Source of the DNA: CAWKMN01 sp963850765
GTDB lineage: Bacteria; Chloroflexota; Anaerolineae; Aggregatilineales; Aggregatilineaceae
Reading direction: 5' to 3'
DNA: 29,492 nucleotides
NCBI GenBank assembly: GCA_963850765.1
Contig: CAWKMN010000008.1
Location: 1-29,492, forward strand
This document shows, one piece after another, positions 8,514-16,109 of this stretch (its first letter is position 1; each line of letters starts with the position of its first letter). The notes under the pieces were generated by a model. It saw nothing but the letters and a program-made list of their open reading frames with translations, had not been told where the DNA came from and searched no databases. The position numbers and the translations under genes are program-made.

Positions 8514-8618
8514 AGGATGTCGCTCGCTGAGACGGACTGCATTCGAATAGTCGTGACATCGTTAGAGCGTACAGAAAATTGAGGAAATAAGCAAGTTAGC
8601 CGATCACGGGTTGGGCTC

Positions 8619-8709
8619 GTAGGGGCGTATCGATGCAGTTTGGCAAATTAAGCCGGATCAAACGCCCCTTCCCCGGCCAAGCCAGAGAGGAGGGCCGGGG
8701 GGTGAGGCC
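8619..8709. repeat. Partial family B and family A repeats between kinase and hydrolase genes
   Basis: GTAGGGGCGT (8619-8628) and ACGCCCC (8672-8678) are separated family B arms. They run into a degenerate family A end, CCTTCCCCGGCC followed by GGCCGGGGGGTGAGGCC, finishing at 8709. The rest of the divergent gap 8514-8825 shows no confident promoter. Confidence 0.5.
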
Positions 8710-8825
8710 GTTTTGATGCGTTAGCCCACGGGAACTGTCTTCAGTCACCGCCAAGGTCCCCGGTGTGCTGCTAGAATCAAGGTGAGAAGGCGTCATGGAA
8801 GACGAAGTTGTCGAAAGGAACCGAG

Positions 8826-9638
8826 ATGTCAAACATCACCGCACACACCGGCTATGCTCCGGTGAACGGCCTCACCATGTACTACGAGATCCACGGCACC
8901 GGACAGCCGCTCGTGCTGCTACACGGCGCTTTTTCGGGCATCGACACATCATTCGGAAAGCTTTGGCCTTCCCTGGCCCAGACCCGTCAGATCGTCGCCT
9001 TCGAGCTGCAAGCGCACGGGCGCACCGCGGATATTGACCGCCCGTTGACCCTCGAACAGATGGCGGATGATGTCAGCGCCGCGCTCCGGCACCTGGGGAT
9101 CGACCGCGCCGATGTCTTTGGTTACAGCATGGGTTCCAGCGTCGCCCTCCGTCTGGTGATTCGCCACCCGGACGTGGTGCGCAAGCTCGTGCTCGCCTCG
9201 ATCACCTACAAAATGGAAGGTGTCCACCCCGGTCTGATGGACGGATTGGCCGAAATGAAACCGGAAATGATGCATGGCTCGCTGTGGCATGACGAGTACA
9301 TGCGGATCGCCCCACACCCTGAAGATTTCGCCACCCTGTTCGCCAAAAAAACCGAGATGGATCGGGGCACCCAGGACATCCCCGCCGAGACAATCCGGGC
9401 GATCCAGGCACCGACTCTGCTCATCATCGGCGATTCCGATCTCGTCCGCCCGGAGCACGCCGTTGAGATGTTCCGGCTGCTGGGGGGTGGTGTCTTCGGC
9501 GATATGCCCCCTGGACTGCCGGCGTCCCAGCTTGCCGTGCTGCCCGGCACCTCGCATGTGTCGCTGAAAGACCGAGCCGAGCTGCTGGTTCCCATGATCG
9601 CATCGTTCCTCGACGCCTCCATGCCGGCCGCCACGTAG
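8826..9638 (+). CDS. Alpha/beta-hydrolase fold protein
   Basis: A 270-residue soluble hydrolase. The ATG at 8826 is preferred over the upstream in-frame one at 8808 because AAAGGA lies six bases before it. Fold landmarks: the oxyanion-loop HG (33-34 in VLLHGAF), the nucleophile elbow GYSMGS with Ser101, a probable acid in the IGDSDLV segment (Asp203 or Asp205) and catalytic His244 in GTSHVS. Length and order match haloperoxidase- or proline-iminopeptidase-like esterases, with a short cap at about 130-185. Substrate unknown. It is a stand-alone plus-strand gene, with a repeat downstream and the convergent CDF gene beyond it. Confidence 0.9.
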   Translation: MSNITAHTGYAPVNGLTMYYEIHGTGQPLVLLHGAFSGIDTSFGKLWPSLAQTRQIVAFELQAHGRTADIDRPLTLEQMADDVSAALRHLGIDRADVFGYSMGSSVALRLVIRHPDVVRKLVLASITYKMEGVHPGLMDGLAEMKPEMMHGSLWHDEYMRIAPHPEDFATLFAKKTEMDRGTQDIPAETIRAIQAPTLLIIGDSDLVRPEHAVEMFRLLGGGVFGDMPPGLPASQLAVLPGTSHVSLKDRAELLVPMIASFLDASMPAAT

Positions 9639-9690
9639 AGGGTGTTATGCATTCTGGTTGCCGATATTGAGCAGTTCTTCCCGTGAAGTA

Positions 9691-9766
9691 GCCCCTCCCT
9701 ACACGGTGGAGAGGGACTTGAGCGGCGCCCTTTCTCCGCGTGCGGGGAAAGGGACGGGGATAGGGG
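9691..9766 (-). repeat. Family A2 repeat, copy 1
   Basis: Read on the minus strand this begins CCCCTATCCCC, continues CCCTTTCCCCGC..GGAGAAAGGG and ends AAGTCCCTCTCCACC..GGGAGGGGC. The same order of blocks occurs on the plus strand at 15861-15972. It fills the intergenic space between the hydrolase and CDF genes. Confidence 0.65.
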
Positions 9767-9776
9767 TAAACAAACG

Positions 9777-10688
9777 CTACGACGATGACGCCGATCCCCC
9801 ATTCGTGCCCATCGAGCAGTCGTCGTCGCTGTACTCAATTTCGAGCGTTACATGCTCAATCTGCTCGCCCAGCGCCTCGATCTGCTTCCGGCTCTCGCAT
9901 TTGATCTGAAGCACGCTGCCCAGATCGGCATCCGCGGCCACGACCAGATGCGCCGTCAGCACATGATGCTCGCCATCTAATGACCATAGATGGACGTGGT
10001 GCGCCGACTGCACGCCCGCGATCGCTTCCAGCCGGGATCGGATCGCCCGCAGGCTGGTATGATCGGGCACCGCTTGCAGAAACAACTCGGCCACTTCTTT
10101 CAGCCGGCTCAGCACGTTGACCAGCACAAACGCGGTGATCAGGATCGAGAGGATCGGGTCCAGGATCGGCCAATCCACGACCAGGGAGAGCAGCCCCACG
10201 ATCAGCACGGCCGCCCAGCCGAGCACGTCTTCGAGCAGATGCAGCCCGATCACGCGGGCGTTGGGGGTCGCGCTGCCCCGCAGTCGCAGCGCCGCCAGCC
10301 CGTTGACCGCGATCCCGACCAGCGCAAAGGCGATCATCCCCGGCGCGCTGAACGACTCGGGATCGCGCAGACGCGGGATCGCTTCGGACAGGATCAGCAG
10401 CGACCCGCCGAGCAGGATCAGCGCGTTGATCAGCCCGCCGAGCAGCGAAAAGCGCCGGTAGCCGTAGGAATATTTCTCGTCGCTGCCTTTTTCGGCGTAA
10501 TTCGCCAGGAACCACGCCAGCCCCAACGAGAAGCTGTCGCCCAGGTCGTGCAGCGCATCGGACAGGATCGCCACGCTGTTGATCATCAGCCCGCCGACGA
10601 TCTCCAGCAGCGTGAAAATGAAGTTAAGCAGGAACGCAGCCCGGATGCTGCCAATATCCCCGCCGTTCGGATGATGTGAGTGGGTCAG
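9777..10688 (-). CDS. Cation diffusion facilitator (Zn/Co/Cd efflux), probable CTG start
   Basis: A CDF-family proton-coupled divalent metal exporter of the inner membrane. The first ATG in frame (10586) would remove the first transmembrane helix and the His-rich N-terminus. The frame upstream codes for THSHHPNGGDIGSIRAAF and FLLNFIFTLLEIVGGL, exactly the CDF N-terminus. No ATG, GTG or TTG occurs between the in-frame stop upstream and that region. A CTG at 10688 has AAAGGA seven bases ahead of it and is taken as start (303 residues). The metal-site pairs HxxxD are present in helix 2 (His47, Asp51 in LHDLGDS) and helix 5 (His150, Asp154 in HLLED). A cytoplasmic C-terminal domain follows. Of the characterised members it looks closest to ZitB/CzcD. 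Confidence 0.9.
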   Translation of the reverse strand: MTHSHHPNGGDIGSIRAAFLLNFIFTLLEIVGGLMINSVAILSDALHDLGDSFSLGLAWFLANYAEKGSDEKYSYGYRRFSLLGGLINALILLGGSLLILSEAIPRLRDPESFSAPGMIAFALVGIAVNGLAALRLRGSATPNARVIGLHLLEDVLGWAAVLIVGLLSLVVDWPILDPILSILITAFVLVNVLSRLKEVAELFLQAVPDHTSLRAIRSRLEAIAGVQSAHHVHLWSLDGEHHVLTAHLVVAADADLGSVLQIKCESRKQIEALGEQIEHVTLEIEYSDDDCSMGTNGGSASSS

Positions 10689-10749
10689 GGTTTGTTCCTT
10701 TCGACAACAGCCAAATCATATAGGGGCGGACCCTCGTGTCCGCCCGATT

Positions 10750-10852
10750 AGCCTCACCCCTAAATCCCCTCTCCATGGGATGGAGAGGGGACTTTATCGT
10801 CGTGCAAATTCCCCCTCTCCACGACGTGGAGAGGGGGCCAGGGGGTGAGGCT
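10750..10852. repeat. Family A palindromic element, complete copy
   Basis: A 103-bp element with perfect 11-bp ends AGCCTCACCCC (10750-10760) and GGGGTGAGGCT (10842-10852). Inside are two hairpins, CCCCTCTCCAT..ATGGAGAGGGG and CCCCTCTCCACG..CGTGGAGAGGGG. Its right end is one base from the TAG of the YhhN gene (10854-10856). Just to the left, GGGGCGGACC..GTGTCCGCCC (10724-10744) is a fragment of family C. Confidence 0.8.
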
Positions 10853-10853
10853 G

Positions 10854-11483
10854 CTATACCGACAGCGCGATCAACCACTGCGCGGCAAAATAGGACGTCA
10901 GCACCCAGAACGGCGCGCTGCGCCACGATCCGCGGAACCGCTCAACAGCCAGCACGGAATCCGACAGCACAAACAGATACGCCCCGATCATCGCCAGCAG
11001 CGATCCATCCAGGCGCGGGCCGAGCCAGCGATTCGCCGCCTGCCACGCCATGATCAGGATCACGCCGACATAGAGCAGCACCGGGCGGCGCATCGAGCCC
11101 AGGTACGGCCACAGCCAGAACATCAGCACCACCCCGTACAGCACAAACGGGACAATATAGAGGATCGGCGCGGTGCCGCCCTCGACCGTAAATGCCAGGA
11201 TATAAAACACATGCGCGATCAGAAAGGCGATCAGCCCACGAAGAAGACGGCCGGCCTGCATCAGCAGCATATCGCCGGCCAGCGACGCCAGCAAGCCGAG
11301 GATGATCAGGATTTGATAGCGCCCGGACAGCGGATCGTCGTTAAGCGCTGCGATCCCAATAATCAGGAGCATCGTCAGCGGCTTGAAGATCGTTTCGAGC
11401 CGCCGGTTGGCGCGGTACTTGGCCGCGATCGTCAGCGCCGCGGAGAGCGCCGCGAGAATGGACAGAATGACGGTGATCATCAC
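10854..11483 (-). CDS. YhhN family membrane protein (lysoplasmalogenase-like)
   Basis: A 209-residue protein with about eight transmembrane helices. It carries the YhhN/TMEM86 pattern: FKPLTM near residue 34, GDMLLM near 70, AHVFYILAF near 90, YVGVILIMAWQA near 138, and GAYLFVLSDSVLAVERF and YFAAQWLI near the C-terminus. Characterised eukaryotic relatives hydrolyse the vinyl-ether bond of lysoplasmalogens; bacterial function is less certain. The start is GTG at 11483 or ATG at 11480, only a few bases after the stop of the nucleotidyltransferase gene, so it is probably the last gene of the tight six-gene operon. A family A repeat begins right after its stop codon. Confidence 0.88.
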   Translation of the reverse strand: MMITVILSILAALSAALTIAAKYRANRRLETIFKPLTMLLIIGIAALNDDPLSGRYQILIILGLLASLAGDMLLMQAGRLLRGLIAFLIAHVFYILAFTVEGGTAPILYIVPFVLYGVVLMFWLWPYLGSMRRPVLLYVGVILIMAWQAANRWLGPRLDGSLLAMIGAYLFVLSDSVLAVERFRGSWRSAPFWVLTSYFAAQWLIALSV

Positions 11484-11486
11484 GTT

Positions 11487-12284
11487 TTACCAGTCTGCCA
11501 GCGGCGGGCGCGCGCCGCTGCGCCAGTTCCATTCGCTGTCCAGCATAAACTGGATCGGCCAGAACACGCCGCCGTATTCTGCCCAGTTGGCGAAGGTCAG
11601 CACGCACTCGCAAAAGGCATCGGCGTTGGCCTTGTTCGGCTGCGCCAGCAGGGTGTCGATCCGCTCCATAAGGTCGGCGGGTTTGTCGGGCGCGTTTTGC
11701 AGCGCGGTCATAAACCACTTGTGATAGGGATACAAAATCCGGTTGTGCGCCAGGATCAGCCGCCCGCCGAACAGCACCAGATTCGAGACGACGTGCATCA
11801 TCAGGTAGGGATCGTGGCGTTTTTCGGCCTCGCCGATGTACCACTGCAGCGCCTGGACCTGCGCCAGAAACGACTGGATCTTGGCGCAGCGCTCGTGTTC
11901 GGGATAGACCGGGATACGCCGCATCAGATCGTTGATCTCGGGGGCGCGCGAAAATGTGACAAACGCGCCGGCGAAGGCCGCCCGCGCCGGTTCGCTGCCA
12001 TGATCGGCCGCGTCGCGCAGAAATTCCACGTCGATGATCTTGCCGTCCACGTAGCCGCCAGGGTAGTCCGTGAAGTCCTGCGAAAAATAGTGAAAGGCGT
12101 TCTCGGTGCAGCGCCGGGCGTATTCGTCAGCCGACACGACGAGCACAAAATCAATGTCCGAATCCGAGCGGCTCAGCCCCTTCGCCACCGATCCGCCGAT
12201 GATCAGGGCGTGATAGGCGGGGTCTGGCTCAAAATGAGCGGTCAGGCGATCAATGGCAGCTTGATGATGAGGGAGGATTGACAT
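11487..12284 (-). CDS. Pol-beta-type nucleotidyltransferase domain protein
   Basis: A 265-residue protein with an N-terminal nucleotidyltransferase core. GGSVAKGLSRSDSDID (residues 30-45) supplies the GS motif and the metal-binding Asp43 and Asp45, and DGKIIDVEFL probably gives the third carboxylate strand. The C-terminal half is helical (LQWYIGEAEKR, LMMHVVSNLVLFGGRLI), similar to the substrate-binding helical parts of aminoglycoside-type nucleotidyltransferases. The acceptor is unknown; it could modify a small molecule or a protein. It sits 18 bases after the SanA-like gene and 3 bases before the YhhN gene. All catalytic residues are present. Confidence 0.85.
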   Translation of the reverse strand: MSILPHHQAAIDRLTAHFEPDPAYHALIIGGSVAKGLSRSDSDIDFVLVVSADEYARRCTENAFHYFSQDFTDYPGGYVDGKIIDVEFLRDAADHGSEPARAAFAGAFVTFSRAPEINDLMRRIPVYPEHERCAKIQSFLAQVQALQWYIGEAEKRHDPYLMMHVVSNLVLFGGRLILAHNRILYPYHKWFMTALQNAPDKPADLMERIDTLLAQPNKANADAFCECVLTFANWAEYGGVFWPIQFMLDSEWNWRSGARPPLADW

Positions 12285-12302
12285 ACGGAATGGTTCTGCT
12301 TT

Positions 12303-12971
12303 CTAGGGTTGAGAATCCGCAAAAATCGGCAAAGGCTCACCCAGCACAGGTTCCGGGCGGCGGATCAGGTCGATCACCGCGGCCACCGTCGCGGGGAACT
12401 CGCGCGTCTGGCTGAAGAACATCGAACGTGGTGAATAACCCTGCGGGCGCTGGCTGTCGGCGGCCACGCCCAGCGACTCGATGCCCAGTTCGCTGCAGGT
12501 CAGCAGCGCGCGGTCCAGGTGGAAGCGCTGCGTCACCAGGATCGCGTCGTCCACGTGGAAGATCGCATGGGCGCGGTAGCAGCTATCATACGTCCGCCGC
12601 CCGGCGTAGTCCAGCACCAGCGCGCTGTCCGGCACGCCCAGCGCCCGCGCATACGACCGCATGGCTTCCGGCTCGTTATAGGTGGCGATTCGGTTATCGC
12701 CCGTCAGCAGGAGGACGTCCACTTTGCCCGCGTGGTAGAGATCCGCGCCCGTGGCGACGCGATCCGCCAGCATGTGACTCAGCCGCCCGCTCCGATGGAC
12801 GAGCGCGCCAAACACGATCGCCACGCGGCGCTCCGGCACCGTCTGGATCGTGTAGATCCGATCCCGCGCACGCAGCGCCGTATAGCCCCGCAGCGCCAAC
12901 CCGATCAGCACCGGCAGGAGGATGATCAACACCGCCGCCGCGCGCCACGGATGGCGTTTAAGAACTCGCAT
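12303..12971 (-). CDS. SanA/YdcF-like DUF218 membrane-anchored protein
   Basis: A 222-residue protein with an N-terminal signal anchor (WRAAAVLIILLPVLIGLAL, residues about 9-27) and one DUF218 domain. The domain motifs are VAIVFGALVHRSGRLS, the LADRVATGADLYHAGK helix, LLLTGDN, EPEAMRSYARALGVP and ALVLDYAGRRTYDSCYR. In Enterobacteria SanA and ElyC affect envelope barrier function and peptidoglycan or lipid-carrier homeostasis. Here the family match is firm but the biochemical role is unknown. Its start overlaps the end of the transglutaminase-like gene by 14 bases, implying co-translation. Confidence 0.88.
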   Translation of the reverse strand: MRVLKRHPWRAAAVLIILLPVLIGLALRGYTALRARDRIYTIQTVPERRVAIVFGALVHRSGRLSHMLADRVATGADLYHAGKVDVLLLTGDNRIATYNEPEAMRSYARALGVPDSALVLDYAGRRTYDSCYRAHAIFHVDDAILVTQRFHLDRALLTCSELGIESLGVAADSQRPQGYSPRSMFFSQTREFPATVAAVIDLIRRPEPVLGEPLPIFADSQP

Positions 12972-14115
12972 TCTCGGTTACCCAGCTGTCAAAAATAAAT
13001 TTGAAATCGCGCGGGTTGCCGGTCAGGTACTCGGACAGATTCGCGCCCTCGTTGTTCGGGAAGCGCTTCGAGAGATCGAAGCGATCCGGGTTGACGTAAA
13101 ACGTATCGGTGTAGCCGTAGCGGAACGCCTCAAAATACTTGCGGTAGGGCTTGATATTCTCCGGGCCGCAGGTGCCGCTCACGCCATCACACCCGGCGAT
13201 CGTGTCCAGCGGGCCGAAGACCAGCCGCTCAATCGAGGCGCGCCCCTGCGAGTTGGTATCGACATAGTAGATATTGAAGAACGGGTCGGACACTTCCCAC
13301 TGCTGCGTATCCGGGTTGAAGACTTCCAGAAACGTGTGCTCCTGAACCTGGCTCGAATTATCGCCGTAGAGAAAGATCAGGCGGCTGTCGATGCCCATCT
13401 CGCGGAGCAGGGTCATCAACGCCGTGGCGCGCCCATCGCACCACAGGTACGGCTTCTCGCTCTGCCCCTGGAGGTGGTCGTACATCATCTGGATCGCCAC
13501 CACGTTTTTGTCGTCCCGGCCCTCATGCCCGCTCAGCGCGTTATCGTAAATCAATTGGCGCGTGTAGTCGATCACCTCGGTGGCGGTGGGCAGATTTTGC
13601 GCCAGGATGTGCTGCGTCAGCGGGGATTGATCGGCCGCCGCGTAGGGCGTGGGCGAGATGTGGCGGACCCGGCTCAAGGTCTGGATCGGGCTCCACTCGC
13701 TCGCCATGCTCTCGAAGCCGCCGCCCTCCGCCACCTGGATCAGCGCCACCTGCCAGTGAAACGCGCCAATCTGCTGGCTGTAGCTGTCGATCATCTCCTG
13801 GGCGCTCAGGCTGGTTTCGGACGTCCACACTTCGCGCGGGGCGTCCTCGCCAAACCACAGCCGGACGGCGAACGTCTGGTTGGCGGGCAGCGCGCGCGGC
13901 CATTCCCACTCCAACACCATATCCGACTCGACAAACGCCGTGCCATCCACCGGCGCGACGATCGGCGGAGCGGCTGGCTGGATCGCCACCGAGTCCGCCG
14001 GTTGTGAGCCGTTCTCGTCGTCCTGGGTGAGAAACCGCGCAGCGAACAACGCGATAACGGCCAGCACGACCACCACCAGGGTCGCAATGTAAGCTTTGAT
14101 GCTGATGCGGTGCAT
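12958..14115 (-). CDS. Transglutaminase-like (papain-fold) exported protein
   Basis: A 385-residue protein with an N-terminal membrane anchor (residues about 8-29) and a probably extracytoplasmic body. The first half resembles a beta-sandwich. The second half carries the transglutaminase-like triad in order: Cys226 (LWCDGRATALMTLLREMG), His260 (EHTFLEVFNP) and Asp277 (VSDPFFNIYY). ATG 14115 is preferred over 14157 because AAGGA lies eight bases upstream and the start then follows the epimerase stop by five bases. Members of this superfamily act as proteases, peptidyl cross-linkers or glycan-associated enzymes. The neighbours (nucleotide-sugar epimerase, SanA-like protein) suggest envelope or polysaccharide work. 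Confidence 0.86.
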   Translation of the reverse strand: MHRISIKAYIATLVVVVLAVIALFAARFLTQDDENGSQPADSVAIQPAAPPIVAPVDGTAFVESDMVLEWEWPRALPANQTFAVRLWFGEDAPREVWTSETSLSAQEMIDSYSQQIGAFHWQVALIQVAEGGGFESMASEWSPIQTLSRVRHISPTPYAAADQSPLTQHILAQNLPTATEVIDYTRQLIYDNALSGHEGRDDKNVVAIQMMYDHLQGQSEKPYLWCDGRATALMTLLREMGIDSRLIFLYGDNSSQVQEHTFLEVFNPDTQQWEVSDPFFNIYYVDTNSQGRASIERLVFGPLDTIAGCDGVSGTCGPENIKPYRKYFEAFRYGYTDTFYVNPDRFDLSKRFPNNEGANLSEYLTGNPRDFKFIFDSWVTENASS

Positions 14116-14120
14116 GAGGC

Positions 14121-15095
14121 TTATCCTTCCGGCCATGTGCCGGTTGATTTTTTCCACGCGCGGAACCAGTCCCAGGTTTTGGACAGACCGTCGTGAACCT
14201 TCGTTTGGGGCGCGAAGTCCAGCAGATCGCGCGCCCGCGTATTATCGCAGAAAGTGATGGGCGGGTCACTGGGCGGTGTGGGGACGTCCCGTGTATTGAG
14301 CTGGCGCCCGGATAATTCCTCGATCACGTCGATAAATTCGCGCAGCGAGATCGGCGCGCCCACGCCCAGGTTGATCACTTCGTACCCGAGCGGCCGGTCC
14401 AGCGCGGCCATCACGCCCCGCACGGTGTCATCGATATAGGTCCAGTCGCGGTGAATATCGCCGCCGTTGAAGATCGGGATCACGGTGCCGTCGAGCACAG
14501 CGTTCATGACGCGCATCGGCATCATATCCGGGCGGCCCGCCGGTCCATAGACGTTAAAGAAGCGCAGCACGGTCATATTCATGCCGTGCAGGTGGTGATA
14601 GGTGTGCGCCAGGATCTCGGCGGCGCGCTTGCTGGCGGGATACGCGGCCAGCGGCCGGTCCGCGGCGTCATCCTCGCGGAAGGGGAGCCGCTGTGTCTCG
14701 CCATAGACGGACGAGGTAGATGCCTGCACAAACACATCCACATCGCCGCGGCTGGCGGCTTCCATCAGGTTCATCGAGGCGTTCAGGTTGACTTCCATAT
14801 ACAGCGCGGTCTGCTTGACGCTCTCGCGCACGCCGGCCATCGCCGCCAGATGCGCCACGCGGCGGATGTCGTGCGTTTCGAACAGCGCGTTGACCGTCAG
14901 CGTATCGCGGATGTCGCCTTCGATGATGGTAAACGCGGGGTGATCGGCCAGCCGCGCGGCGTTGGCGCGTTTGATGGCCGGGTCATAGTAATTGTTGAAA
15001 TTGTCGATCGCGACCACTGTCTCGCCGCGATCCAACAGCGCGCGGCACAGATGGCTGCCGATAAACCCCGCCCCGCCCGTGACTAAGATTGCCAT
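14121..15095 (-). CDS. NAD-dependent epimerase, UDP-glucuronate 4-epimerase-like
   Basis: A 324-residue extended short-chain dehydrogenase. The NAD-binding GGAGFIG is at residues 7-13, and the catalytic set is Ser129 with Tyr152 and Lys156 (YPASK). DNFNNYYDP near residue 31 and DIRD near 61 match UDP-glucuronate 4-epimerase/GalE-like enzymes. RFFNVYGPAGRPDM, HRDWTYIDD and a C-terminal substrate-binding domain follow. It probably makes UDP-galacturonate or a similar sugar nucleotide for surface polysaccharide. It is second in the tight operon, 23 bases after the membrane-anchored protein and 5 before the transglutaminase-like gene. Confidence 0.9.
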   Translation of the reverse strand: MAILVTGGAGFIGSHLCRALLDRGETVVAIDNFNNYYDPAIKRANAARLADHPAFTIIEGDIRDTLTVNALFETHDIRRVAHLAAMAGVRESVKQTALYMEVNLNASMNLMEAASRGDVDVFVQASTSSVYGETQRLPFREDDAADRPLAAYPASKRAAEILAHTYHHLHGMNMTVLRFFNVYGPAGRPDMMPMRVMNAVLDGTVIPIFNGGDIHRDWTYIDDTVRGVMAALDRPLGYEVINLGVGAPISLREFIDVIEELSGRQLNTRDVPTPPSDPPITFCDNTRARDLLDFAPQTKVHDGLSKTWDWFRAWKKSTGTWPEG

Positions 15096-15118
15096 AGGTC
15101 CATTCGTCCTTTCCCGAA

Positions 15119-15754
15119 TTAATTCACGAGTCCCTGAACCGCGAAGACCCCATCTTCGATGGTCAGCGTTTGTTCATAAAATACCGGCGTGCCCGGCAGA
15201 TCGTTAAAGGGCTTGAGCAGCGCCTCTTCAAACTGCTGCTTGACCGACCGCACCACGGCATCCGGCAGCCGCACGCCGCCCACGTCCACCGAGGTGATGT
15301 CAAAATCCACTTCGCCGCTGCTGCTGATCTTCGGCTTGACGACCGTCTCGGCCGGCAAATTAACGCCAAGGGGCGTCAACTCCCCAAAGACCGTAATCTT
15401 CCCATCATCAAGCGACACCTGCACATCTTCAAAGGGGAAGTCGTACCCGTGCTCGGCGGCGAAGTCTTCGCCCTCAAGCGCCATCCACGAGCCGATCTGG
15501 TCCTCGGTGAGCTGGATATAGAACCAGCCTTCCTGGCTTGCCTGATTCGTGGCGCGCGCGATCTCGTTTTCAAAGGCCTGCGCGTCAGACGCACTCGGCT
15601 TAAAGCTCGCTTCCGTCGGCGGTTCGGGGCCCTGGGTATAGACAAAATACGCGACGCCGCCCACCAGGACGCACGCGATCAGGGCAATGATCGCGATGAA
15701 GAAGCAGCAGCCGCCGCATTGCCCAAAACAGCCTCCGAACAGTGCTTCAAACAT
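15119..15754 (-). CDS. Membrane-anchored protein of unknown function
   Basis: A 211-residue protein and the first gene of the operon. The N-terminus is unusually Cys- and Gly-rich (CFGQCGGCC within residues 9-17) and leads into one membrane helix (FFIAIIALIACVLVGGVAYFVY). The outer domain alternates in a beta pattern: ITVFGELTPLGVNL, VVKPKISSSGEVDFDI and a C-terminal LTIEDGVFAVQG. This layout resembles DUF2140/DUF2993-type proteins with a lipid-binding-like fold, but the match is only by general pattern. The Cys cluster could bind metal or be acylated. No promoter is certain in the gap upstream. Confidence 0.7.
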   Translation of the reverse strand: MFEALFGGCFGQCGGCCFFIAIIALIACVLVGGVAYFVYTQGPEPPTEASFKPSASDAQAFENEIARATNQASQEGWFYIQLTEDQIGSWMALEGEDFAAEHGYDFPFEDVQVSLDDGKITVFGELTPLGVNLPAETVVKPKISSSGEVDFDITSVDVGGVRLPDAVVRSVKQQFEEALLKPFNDLPGTPVFYEQTLTIEDGVFAVQGLVN

Positions 15755-15860
15755 GCTCCACTCCTTCGGACGTTATTCAATAGGGGTATTTTAGCGCGTC
15801 ACGCCCATTTCGTAACAAAGCGGTGGACGATGAGCGGGTAGAGCGTGTGATGCGCTTTTA

Positions 15861-15972
15861 GCCCCTATCCCCCGGCCCCTTTCCCCACAACGTGGAGAAA
15901 GGGGAGGCACGCCTGATCTCAGACACACTTGAAGTCCCTCTCCACCTTGTGGGGAGGGATTTAGGGAGGGGC
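15861..15972 (+). repeat. Family A2 repeat, copy 2
   Basis: It starts GCCCCTATCCCC, contains CCCCTTTCCCCAC..GTGGAGAAAGGGG and AAGTCCCTCTCCACC..GTGGGGAGGG, and ends ATTTAGGGAGGGGC. It is the same element as 9691-9766 in the opposite orientation, plus about 35 extra bases. A run of loosely repeated CTAA units (about 16012-16042) follows. Together these account for much of the 15755-16109 gap. Confidence 0.65.
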
Positions 15973-16109
15973 AAACACCCGGCGCGACCATCCCATTCCC
16001 TCTAACCACCACCCGCTAATCACTAACCGCTAACGGCTAATGGCTCATCGCCAACCGCCGATTTCTTGCCGCCGCGCCGATTCCCGCATACGATCACCAT
16101 GCAGGTGTT

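Noticed and set aside
10845..12281. Long plus-strand open frame of 478 codons
   Set aside because: It is antisense to the YhhN and nucleotidyltransferase genes, and its translation is Arg/Gln/His-rich low-complexity sequence with no domain. It is a high-GC shadow.
12922..14007. Plus-strand open frame of 361 codons
   Set aside because: Antisense to the transglutaminase-like gene, whose catalytic triad and operon fit are clear.
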